Source of the DNA: Diphasiastrum complanatum
Taxonomy: Eukaryota > Streptophyta > Lycopodiopsida > Lycopodiales > Lycopodiaceae
Assembly (NCBI GenBank): GCA_029204225.1
Contig: CM055092.1
Span: 19,275,222-19,339,221 of the forward strand
Direction: 5' to 3'
DNA length: 64,000 nucleotides
Made by a program: the position numbers and the translations under genes. Shown here piece after piece: positions 51,101 through 62,900 of the stretch. The notes below the pieces were generated by a model. It saw nothing but the letters and a program-made list of their open reading frames with translations, was not told the origin of the DNA and ran no database searches. The number at the start of each line of letters is the position of its first letter. Position 1 is the stretch's first letter.

Positions 51101-54100
51101 CTCTAAATCCTCTCTGAAATCTACTATCAGATCTCTGAAATCTGAGATAGATTGCTACCTTTCCAGCGATATACCTAGAGAAGGAATTCTTCTTCCTACA
51201 ACTATAAATTCTCAGTGAATTTCAAGAGTTTGAAGGCTACACCTACAGCGATTCTCCTCCTCTATTCTTCTCTGAGAATCAGAGAGAATTTTCCATAGCT
51301 TTCTCTACTGCTGCTACTAAGCTCCCAAAGATGGAGATGGCTTTGATACCAGTGTAATAGATCCTAACACCACAGTAGGGCAAGCACTAACTGATCCACC
51401 CAACCTTGCCTGCTCCCTGATATAGAGTAATCCCCTCCTAGCCCAGTGTGAGGACTGGTAGCATGCGGCTGCCAAGTGTCGGCCACGTGTCACTGACGTG
51501 GCCGACTGCACGTCGGGACCCAACTGGGGGCCCTGCCCCGCTGACAGGGTCCCAATGTTAGTGAGCATCGGACCTGTTGGCAGAAGAAAAAACATGGCTC
51601 GTGTAAGTCCTCTTGAATTCACACACTAGCAATGAGCACACTACAATCACTACTGTAGTGCTTAGCCTACCAAGCAATTTATCACACGTATATGGTCTAG
51701 GCCATATGCGCTCCGTGTACTCCACCCATCCCAGGTGCAGCTCCCGATCGTCCTGATCCCGAGTCTCGTGCCACAAGGGGTGCAATATGTGGGCTACGAC
51801 GTGGATGGGTCGGTGGAAGTAGTCCCATCTGGCCTCCCAGATACGTGAGATCTCGTGCCTCCTGCAACAGACAAATTGCAACAATCATGTAACCATAGCT
51901 GCCATAGCATAAAAGAAACGAATCAGACTTGAGTGAGAAACAACAAACTAGACATTGAAGAGTCATACATGTGCTCGTCCAAGGCTGACGTCAGAATCCC
52001 CTCGCTGATGCGGTCTATGAACTCGTAAATGAGGCCGAGAGTGCACCCCTCACGGTCTGGGTAGAAGGACCCTAGTAATCGCCTTAGCACGTGTCCAGAA
52101 CTGCTCACCGAACATAGTGGACCGGAAAAACGCCGCATGTGGGACGTCCATGAACTCTCGGAAGGACTCGTTGGAAACCATCCGCCGCAATGCGTCCTTC
52201 ACTACTACTAATCGCTCTAGCACCAAGAAGTAAAAGGCAAAGTGTGTGGGTGTTGGCTTCTTCAGGTTTAGGTGCGAGAAGGTGCGGAATAGGGCCAGCA
52301 CACGCCTCTTCCTGGTAACAAAAGTGACCAGGCGCATGGCCGTAGAAGTGACCTGCAACACAGACATCCAGTAAAAAATTTAGACGGTAGTTGAGATGTG
52401 TTTAGCAGCATGGAGCAGGCGTCAATCAAGATAGCATAGCAAATGGAGAAACCAATACCTCTCTGATCCATGGAGGTGCACACAGGTCATGGATGAGCAA
52501 GTCTATGCAATGCGCAGCACAGGGTGTCCACACAATGCTGGGGTGCTCCCTCGTCATAATCTCTCCCATCTGCTTGCAGTTCAAAGCGTTGTCCGTGACA
52601 ACCTGAACCACATGCTCCACCCCAATGTCAGCAATAACATCTCTAATAACCGCCCATATGAAATCGGCTGTGATGGCGTCACCACCTCGAGTGGCATCCA
52701 CGCCACGTAGAATACTGTGCCAAGCGGGCAAGAAACCAAGACATTGATGACGGATCGCCGACGAATGTCAGTCCATCCATCACTCAATATCGTGCATCCA
52801 TACCTGCCACAAAACACCCATTAGCCACATGCAAAAATTGCGCCACGAGTCAACCTAAACGCATGCAATGGGTTTATGGAAACAAAGTACTTACATTTGC
52901 CAAGCTGAGCGAATGGAACTCAGCTCCCGCGTGATGGTCTCCTCCTCCTGACGAAGCATCCTGCCTCGCAATACCTCTCGTCTGGGAGGTGTCCATGTAG
53001 CATCCACGATTGCCATTTGTGCGCAAAACTCCCTGAACACCCAAGTGTCAAAAAACAGCAAAAGGAATGCCACACTCGTAAAAGAACTGGCCAGCAAGTC
53101 AAGTGCACTGGGCCTGCTGCTCTCTCTGCCACCCGCATCGATCAAGGGTCTGCTGTCTGGGCCTAACCTCTCTTTGCTGTGCACATGGTGCTAGTGGTCT
53201 AACACGCGAACCGGATGGCTGATCTGTGGGTGTATCACTCTCTCTGGGAGGACCTGTCGAACCATGTGCTGCATCTGCCGCCGAAGAAGAGGAGGGACGA
53301 GAAGGACCTGCTGCCGCTGATCCACCTGGTCATGTGACGCTCTCCCCTCTGAACTAAGCCCTGCTGCTGCGGGTGGAACTGGAGTGGCCCCGCCTGGACC
53401 ATGCACTGCACCTAAACCCTGCCAAGAACGTGCTGTACTAGGCTCTGCACCCGTAGTAGGCCGTGCTTGCCTACCTGTGAGCCCTGCCTGTGAACCTGCA
53501 GCTGCTCCTGCTCCCTGTCCCTGTCCCTGTTTGGAAACCTGTGATGTAGCACCGTGCCCGTACATAATAGACAACCTCTCTCTCTCCTCATCAGAAATCC
53601 TGGGGCAATTAGATATGCCCAATGCGCGCCCACCCGGCCCTCTGACCCTCAGTAAGTGAGCCCTAACCTTGGTAAGTGATCCTGTGAAGAGACCACCACA
53701 ATGCAAGCATCTCCATCTACGGACTCCCGTGCCATGGTGTGTAGCCACATCCCCCTCAGTAAGCTCAACCTCGTCCCAAAGGCCTCGGCCCTGCACCGGC
53801 ATCGTGTCAACACGAGATCAAACCTGCGAACGAAAACAAGCAGACAACCGTTCAGTAGAAGAAAACACACTGCATTGAAAAACATTACCAGCCTAAAACA
53901 GAGCTGAACTCATCCGAGCACGCGTCACATTGATTCTAGTAAGATCATAGCAAGTGCCAAAGAACACACGAGACAGGGCGAGGGATAGAATAATTCCAGT
54001 GTGAGCGAAAACGGGCGACTGACGCTAGTGTGGGAGTCCTTGTAGGCGTAAAGGAGTCCAGTGTAGGCCTAAATCATGCTACTGGCAGATGCTTGCACGA

Positions 54101-55969
54101 TGCTCTACGCCTAAACCCTAAAAAACATGGAATTAGGGCATAAATATTGAAATTTGTGGTATGGACGTAGACGGGCAGAACGGAGGTCACAGGAGTTTCT
54201 GCAGGTATGTGGAAATGCATTCTAGGCTCAGACATCACCTGAATCGGTTGCCCACAAGTCATTTTCTGTAAATGGCAAAAAAAAGAAAGCATTTGAATTG
54301 TGGTGTTCAAATCTTGCAAGGCGTGCCGTAATGGTTGAAACTGACCCCGTAGGAATCACCGTGGGCATGAAGAAAGGTGGTCTAGAGCCAAACTACGCTT
54401 GATTTGGTTGCTTATAGCTCAATGTCAACACTTGCAAAAAAACAAGCCTACACTTACCAAAAATCGAAAACTGATCGTTTCGATCTGCGCGAAGCTCAAA
54501 TCCCCCTGGCACCGTGCACACCACCTCCGTATCGCCGAGTAGATGCCTGCCGAGTATGCACACGCCTCGATCGGACACTTGTAGATCAAAATAAAAAAAC
54601 TTAGCTCCTCCACGGCTGGTGCGATTCTGGCCGTGAAGATGGGCAAATTTTTCTTAATAATCTGTTTTTTTTTCTAACACGTTTCTGGGAGGAGAAACGC
54701 GGTTTCAGAAACGCTTCCTCCCAGAAACGTGTTTCTGGGCATCTATGATTCTAACATGCGTATCTTCTAAAACTTTTCTACAAAAGAGATATTTTGAAAG
54801 AAAAGCATTATAAAAAATTCAATCAATTATTATTATTGAGCAGGAATCTCAGAAAATTTCATATGATCAAATACAACAAATGAACATAGATTGCAACTTG
54901 CATACTCTGTCAAATTGAAACAGAAGAAACTAAAATACTTTTTTGTGCAAAGCTCAATATGGTAAACAGTGTACCGAATAAATTTTTATACATTGATTTT
55001 TCCCTGAAGTATCTTTTATCACTCATCAGTTGTAGGGCCACAGTACAAATTGTTTTAGTTCCCGTTTCTTGAAAAACTGTACATTCTAAAACTTCTTGGA
55101 CCTTGGTAGGCTCTACTCTTTCTCCTAGATGCATTTTCTGAGATAAGATATGTCACTACAGAAATATTTGTGATTGAACAACATTCAAAAGTTGTTTTAT
55201 TTAATGTCAAAGCAATCATGGCATGCATGTGGCATTGACAACCTCTAATATGAGGAGCTACCTATCAATTTGCAACTATTATTGGCTGGAATTGAATGTC
55301 AATTCACTCTGTGCTAATATTACTTCGAACCTAGCAGACATTTAGAAGCTTGAAGCTGTTTGGATTAACATGCAGAATTAATTATATGGGAGTTAAAGTT
55401 TCTAGAAATCAAATGCTTTGACTGAGTGCATTTCGGAAGGCGACGCCGATTTGGCTTTCAAATTGGAGGAAAAGCGGTGAGTGGCCTGGTAAGGAAAAAA
55501 GTTGGCCTCGACATACTGCTTTTAGCCTACGGCAGAAGTTTCAAGCAGTTTTGCGATGGCAAAAATGGGAGAGTCCATTTTGAGTGAAAGTAGCAAATTG
55601 GACGGGATTTTCAACTATGCAGTGCGGAAATTCAAAATGAAAAACATACTGATGAAGAAAGATGTGTGGGAAGTCGTCACAGGTGATGAGAGAAGGCCGA
55701 TCTAAATCAATGTGTGTGTGTGGAGGCGTTGTCAATCTCACTTTCTACCATTGCCAAGAGGTTTTAGATTATTTTTCATACACTTGTGATGAAGAATAGA
55801 ACCACCGTGAAAGAATGTCTTTCAGGATTCTATGCTCATTAAAAGACTGGTGCAGTTAAGTTATTAGAAGCATCTTCCCCTTCTCCAAACTTGTCCTCTA
55901 TACCAATGTTCTCTTGTTGTGGGTCTCATATGCAGTTTGCAAATTCTAAATCGTTTAATCTTGTACTCC

Positions 55970-56050
<81 letters not shown>

Positions 56051-56913
56051 TATTAACGTCTTTTCCATGCCAAAAGGCGTATAAGACTAACGAGTACATC
56101 AGATAGGATGGCACCAAGACGGAGCAATGCTGTCAAACAACATAACTAAAACCAAACTAACTAAGAAGAGAATAATGTCGGGGATTATATGGTACAAAGA
56201 CCATTTACAGATTCAACTGGCATTTCCTCAATGCTCTAACCCTCAACCTAACTTTGAACAATCTCAGATATCTCATCAATAGCAACAGGTTTAATATCTA
56301 CAAATCAAATGATACCATCCCTGTAGATCATCCGCTTTCCATTCGTTAGAGCCTCCTGTTTTGCCTTTTTCCGTTCTTGAACCTGAATGAAAGTAAGGTC
56401 TTCATCCAAGGGGAGCCAACAGCCTAAACAAAAGAAGACTCCGGAGGAAAATAGCGAGCAGCAATGAAAATGTCCCCGTCACATATCTCGTGCATGCTCA
56501 TCGTGCCTAACAAACTCAATCATCTGATGAAGGGACTCTATAGAAACAAGCCACCCCTCCAGAACCACGGCCACTAGCTGATCTAGTCTCAGGTCTGTAT
56601 AGTATCCCGGGAAAGTGGGTAGTCCTGCATGAAAAACAATAGGTCTCGTCCAGTAATAAAGTCAATCAAATCACCTGCTGTGGAGGATGAGTGAATGCCA
56701 TCACAATTCCATACCCCAATCTGAAGATGGTATGGATGGGGCCCCGGGATGCTCCCACTCCTGGGGGCCCCAAGCTCTGGGAGCTACTAGGGGTGCCAAC
56801 AACAAATCGTATCTGACCATCACGATAGATGACTCGTCTACCAGTCTCTCGGGCATGAATAGGAAGGAGGCCGTTAGGAATGGCCAGATCTGGCTGATTG
56901 GAGTTCAAAGAGG

Positions 56914-56963
<50 letters not shown>

Positions 56964-59900
56964 GAATTTTCTTGTATCTCTTCATGTTTATAGGTCAGCC
57001 TGACTGAAGAACGTGGCAGACTAGAAGGGAAGTTGCATGAAAGTGAAGCTGACTTGATCCGGTTGCGGGCTGGCCAAGCTCGTATGTCACAGGTACATTG
57101 CAAGTGCTCCATCAATTCACAAAAGCTATGTGGCCATATTTGGCACTTAGCCCTGTCTCACCTTTTCTGCATAAATGTGCTATCTCTATTCAGCAATTTT
57201 CCCAGTTTGAAATGCTTGTTGAATATGTCTTTGCTCTCTAAATGTGTCACTTAATGAGCGATGACAAGTTCATTTCTAAAAATTTGTGTGTTTTCAATTG
57301 TGTTCTTATAACTGATTTAGATTTTTTTGGGTCTTGAAGGAGAAAGAACTTGTAGAGCAGCATAATGAATGGCTTAATGAAGAAATTTCTTCTAAAGTGA
57401 ATGCTCTATTGGAGGAGCGTAGCAAGAGTCGAGAAGCAGAAGCAGATTTATGTGCCAGGCTGTCAGAGGTTGCTTTACAGTCTTAAGAATATGTATTTGT
57501 TTGAAGAGCTTCATTGAACTTGGATTTGCGACTTAGAAGAAGCTGTATACATATCTATAACGTATGGCATATTTGTAGGCAGAAAAAGTTGCGAAAGAGG
57601 TGGGTGAAGCCTTGGATAGGAGCACAGAGAGAGTTAAAGATTTGGAAACAAAGCTCTACCAAGCAATGGAGGTATGTGGTTGATTCTAAGTTTCTCTAAT
57701 GCTTTTGTTATTGCCATTAAGCAGGCTTCTGTTAGATCCTTTGTATGTTCTGGATCAAGAGTGTTAAGGAATGACTGATGGGCATGACTTAAGGAGCATT
57801 ACCATAAAAAATTCTAGATGATGCAGGTAATTATACCATGCGACCAGTGCCTTGGTCTATTGATCTAATTTTTTGGCTGTAGGATCTAAGGTTTACCAAG
57901 GAGGATGCTGCTGCAAAAGAGGATCACTTAACAACTGAAGTCACTACTGTATGGACATGATCTTTGCAAGGATTTGTAACACACGACCTCATTGGGCATA
58001 GCATATTACGCAAGTTTGTAGAATTTTTTTTTTGAGTTTCATAAGATGATGTTCATGTCATAAAAACATTGTAGCTTTGAGAAATGTGAAAGTAAAATGA
58101 AAGTTGAGAAATGGAACCTAAGAAGTCGCGTTTTATAATAAGAAGTCAATAAATGAAGCCTAGTATTACTCTTCTTTGGGAGAGATTCTAAAGAGGTGAA
58201 GCATGTGGAAAACACCACAATAATCTCAGAACAATGAACATTCTGGACACAATACATCTTCCAACATGCAAGTGTGTTCCTGCTGTGGAAAAATGTTCCT
58301 TCTTTGTAATTTTTAGTTTATTTCTGCAAGCAAGAAAATACTTAGGAAACATAACTCTCAAGAAACAGGCTTCTCCTCAAAAGCCATGAAGAAAGAATTT
58401 TCTACAAAAATCCTGACTTTTTGCTGTATAACTTATGTGATTTTGTTGAATTAGTTGTTTGGAGACATGATTATTAACAAGTTTAAGAACAGTATGCATG
58501 AATGAGAATTTATCAAGGGGCATATTTGACTGTTGAGATCTATGCCTATTATAGGCTTCAAAGCTAGCTGACTTATATAAGCAAAGTTCTGAGGAGTGGG
58601 CGAAGAAAGCAAATGAGCTTGAAGGAGTTATCAAGGCACTTGAGGTACAGTGTTTGAGAGTGATGATTTGTCAATGCATCTTTTGGTCTGGTTTTGTGTT
58701 TGTAGCTCGATTCAGGCAAACTAATTCACCTCCTGAACAAATTTCCTTGTGTTGCATGCTTTTGGTATTCCTGTAGTTGACCTCTTGTTCTTTCCATGCT
58801 TCTGCTTAGGTCCATTTGAACCAGGTGGAAGCAGACTACAATCTTAAACTGCAAAAGGAAATCGATGCTCGTCAGCAGATTGTCAAGGTAAGCTTTACAT
58901 GGCTTTTGCGAACGTAGACCAGGTACTCATCAATGTTCTGTCAGGTCTTGTTTCGTATATACATTTTACAATGTTCAAGTGTTTTGTATAAGTTTTTTGG
59001 GGTGCGATTCTCAGAATAACTGCTTTATGTTTTTGAGCTGCTTGAAATTCTATGAAAGATGTGGATTAAAGTTGTGTAAGAAGAAATAGACAGCTACTCT
59101 ACACAAATTCCCCTTCTCCAGCTTAACTTCATCTATAATCATTTAATTATTGATTACAAAGCCTCAAGGCATAATCACAATATTTTAGTCCATGAGTTAG
59201 GCCTAGAGTTTGCTTGCAAGTTAGGGCTACTGGCCATCAATGACCATATGAATAATGAATGACTAAGGAATTTTAAAATATCAACGAGTGGAAATGTATA
59301 TGCCAACATAGAAACTGATCAATAGGAACACGATATTATTAAGTGCATATGCCTAGAAGCTGCAAAATCTGTATGCCAAGGAATTAGTGAGACTACTAGC
59401 AATGTGATTATTGGAAACCACAAATGAAAGAACAACGTTTGAAGCATGCAACAATAACTTTGCTGGACATGGAAGTTTTCGTGAATGGTAAACTATGATA
59501 CACAAAGTCTATCAAGCTATATGGACGCACTGACTATGTTGCTTGTGAATAATAATGACCTCATGATGATAGATCACTACCATAATAATAGTATGGAAGG
59601 ATCTAAGATCAATGAGGGGACATTACAGAACCATTGTTGCAGTAATACTGAACGTAAATGCCCCGTAAAGGCAAATTGTAAGAGTAATAATGTTCATAAT
59701 GTCTAAACAAGAGCAAGAAAATCTTATTAGCAATGAAATATCAAGCCATATGTATCTACTATCTAGGAATGCTATGAGACTGTGATATGATATTGTTTAG
59801 AGCTATACATATACTCCAAGAATGTTGTAGCTGTTAGACCAATAGTGGTCATAACATCTTCACATAAGCAGCATAGGGAAATCTCATATCCAAAGAAATA

Positions 59901-62900
59901 CCAAGTCATATGTTTAGTCCAAGAATGCCATGAGAATGCAATAGAATATTGTATGGGGCATACAAAAATGCTATGTAGGAGCAACAATAGAAGCGGCCTA
60001 TTGTAGTATGGAAATTCAAGCATTTGTAGAAATGATACTATTGTAGTAAGGTGTGGGGTTTTATTAAGAAGCATCAAAAGTCCTTTGTGATGTTGAAGAA
60101 CACGCATGTTATCGTTGGATGATGTCAACAACAAAACACCTTTTCAATAAAATTAAGGATGATTCTTGGGTATTGCACACCAAGGCTCCTAGCACCTAGA
60201 GCTTGCGTTGATTTGTGCCGACGAGCATTTGGGCTTTTGCACAAATTGGTGCCTACCCTTGCGCATCTCCAGCTATTGGGCTTGTGAATTACAACATAAT
60301 AAGCTTTTGCAATTGAGAGTTTGGGCACTTTTGCACCAAAACGGTGGTTCAAACTAATTTGACCATAAGAAAAAGATTTGCTCTACACAGAATCCAAATA
60401 TAGATACTGGCTTCAATCAACAACCTTGAATTTGTTCATGTAAGCCTATCACATGCATCAACCAAATTTTTCTTAAATTAATAAACAAACTTTCAAACTT
60501 GTAAGCAAAACATAGTTTTTGATGTACAATAAGGCTCTCAATCTACTGAAGTTATCAAGCTTTCAACATTTCTAAAGAATAGGAAATTGTAGCAATCCCA
60601 CAACCCAAAATTACTGTCTTAGTCATAATATTGCAAAGAATCTCGTTTGAAGATTTCGCTTGTCCATTACTCCTCGGATAATACGGAGTACTAAACCGAT
60701 GAATAACAAAAAATTCCTCCAATAAACACTTGATTGTTTCATTGACAAAATGTGTTTCTCGTTCACTGAAAATCTTAATTGGACAGTAAAAACTTGGCGG
60801 TCGTTTTTGCATCAACAACACGAACTGCTCTTGCTTCAACCTATTTGGTCATATAATCTATCGCTACGATAATATATCTATATTGAGTACCTCTTGCCTC
60901 AGGATGGATAGAATCAACATAATCAAGTCCCCATTTTTCAAATGGTACTTGTGCTAAAACTGTATGTAAAGGCTTGTAATCTTGTTTCGTAGGACGATAC
61001 GCACATTGACAAACATCACAGAACTGAATACACTTTCCAATATCATTATGAAGTGTAGGCCGCCAACATCCTGATTGTAAATTTTTTTGAACAATGATAT
61101 CAGATGAAAAATGTCGTCCTCCCATTCCATCATGTGAAAACATAATTAGATCGGGTACTTCATGTGGTAAAACACATCTTCTAAGAATATCATCAGCTCC
61201 TCATCGATACAATTGACTAGCAATCAAATGATAAGGTTGTGCTTTTAAAATCAATCGCCTTTGTTGAACGACAAAGGTTCATTAGGTTGTCCCATCATCA
61301 AATAGTCAACAATGTCTGCTGCCCACTCGAGTACTGCTTCAACACAAAATAATGCAACATCTGGTAGTTCATCATCAACTTCGGTATTAATTGGTGTTGT
61401 TTGTATTCTAGAAATATGATTAGCAAGATAATGTTGTTTGCCCTTCCAAACCACAACTCAAAAATCAAATTCAGATAGTAAAAGTAACCACCTTGTAACG
61501 CGTCCCGTATTGCATGTCTTATTTACAGTTGATGATCAGTGTAAAAAGCAAAATGTGTGTAGGATGCTTCAGTCTCTTTCATCCATTGCTGTTGGAAAAT
61601 TTCTGCTTCTTGGAGAGTACTTGTTTTTGTTGGCACCAAAAATACAGGTATGAATGAGACGAGACATGTCTTCTTAATGAGACTTCAGGCGGAAGAGAGA
61701 TTTTTGGAAACCAAAATGTTTATGTATAAGATGGATTAGCATTACCGATTGGGGTTGGATAGAAAGTGTACCAGGAATCTGAAGGACGTCATTGTAGTGG
61801 AATAGACCGCTGATAGGGTGTACTTTTTGAAATGAGCACAATGTCGATTGGCTTCGGCAAGTGTGTGTATCCAGTCAGGCACCACAATAGGAAGTGCAAA
61901 TACAAAGACACGTTATTTGGAGAGGGTATTGCAGTGACATCACTCTGACTAGGATGACAAAGTCTAAAATATGCAGGAATTGGAACCAGCAGAAGTTAGT
62001 ATCCCTAAGATCTTTTTGAAACCGAAATGGCTAACAATTTTTTATGTGGTATTGTGTATGGTTGGTCTCATAGGAGTGTAGTTTCAAAGAGTCATAAGCA
62101 ATGACATCCCTGGTTCGACATAACATGACAATTACGCCAACAAAATTGGCATCCTTCTTAAATTATAAACTTGTCTTAGAATCTTGGATGCAAAGGATTG
62201 GGGCAGTGGTCAGCAACACGTCACGGGAATTCTTGAATGCTTGGTAGTTGGGTGTCCACAATAATACAATACCTTATGAATAAATAGTAACAGAAGAGGC
62301 CACAGTGGTAAAATGGGGAAAGGACTTCCTAAAAATTAAGGGAACTTTGTAAGCTGCTAAGATAAGGTTAAGGTTGACATGACATGAGCCCCAGGAGGAC
62401 TTGACGACGAGTATTTAGCAGTCATTTAGAGGTCCGGCCTAAAAATCTTGAAATACAGTTTTTGCCCACCTTATGTTCTGGAATATAGCATTTTCAGCTT
62501 GAAAGGGCTGTGTTCTACTATAATGGTGCTTCAAACCAGTGGCTACGAGGTTTTTTTTTTAATTGGGACGACAAAATATGCAGGAAGCGGCTGATTCTAA
62601 GGAGAAAATGGAAAAGAAACTGAAGGAAGCTGAAATGGAAGCATCCAAATTTCGAGAGAAGGACCTCCACCTATTGACATGGGACAATGGAGGTCGCTCC
62701 AATTTGATGTCAGTTCCTGAAGTTGCTCAGCTTTGAACAGTGAACCTTTTTTTTGTAAGAATGAAATTTTTTGAGTTCTTTTAGAGTGTTCTTGTGTCTA
62801 TTCATGAGAACATAATGATTGCAGAATTGGATTCTTGTTTCTGCTCTGCTCTGTAGTGATGGTGACCTTGCAATAGAGGTGCATGGGAGTGAGATGACAT

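Larger units (their letters stand above)
48180..51594 (-). mobile_element. deleted gypsy element nested in hAT-2
   Basis: On the minus strand: a short LTR candidate (51594-51353), a TGGTATCAAAGCC primer site, a leader, gag N-terminus, then directly reverse transcriptase, RNase H and integrase, which stops in its core at about 48209. Most of gag, the protease and the RT N-terminus are deleted, and the 3' LTR is missing. It can only be a defective copy. Confidence 0.8.
47843..54747 (-). mobile_element. hAT DNA transposon (hAT-2), 6.9 kb, with nested gypsy
   Basis: The ends CATAGATGCC and GGGCATCTATG form short inverted termini flanked by a perfect 8-bp duplication. Both ends carry repeated AAACGCG/TTTCTGAAACGCG words (47858-47880 and 54677-54735). 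Inside is a minus-strand hAT transposase (51700-53802), related to that of hAT-1. A deleted gypsy element (about 48180-51594) sits where the transposase C-terminus should be. The element is antisense to NUA and appears immobile on its own because the dimerisation exon is missing. Confidence 0.88.

Noticed and set aside
51317-51622. 101-codon minus-strand open frame
   Set aside because: It lies in the candidate gypsy LTR and primer site. It has no family similarity and is explained as non-coding LTR sequence.
55891-56117. Open frames with long Arg-Glu or Ser-Leu runs
   Set aside because: These are translations of the (GA)n/(TC)n microsatellite; the same applies at 38219..38488, 56666..57115 and 56687..56965.
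62584-62740. NUA exon 9 read through to the TGA at about 62734 as a natural protein end
   Set aside because: A gtcagt donor at 62709 joins in phase with exon 10, which carries strongly conserved NUA sequence. A stop there would remove about three quarters of the protein.
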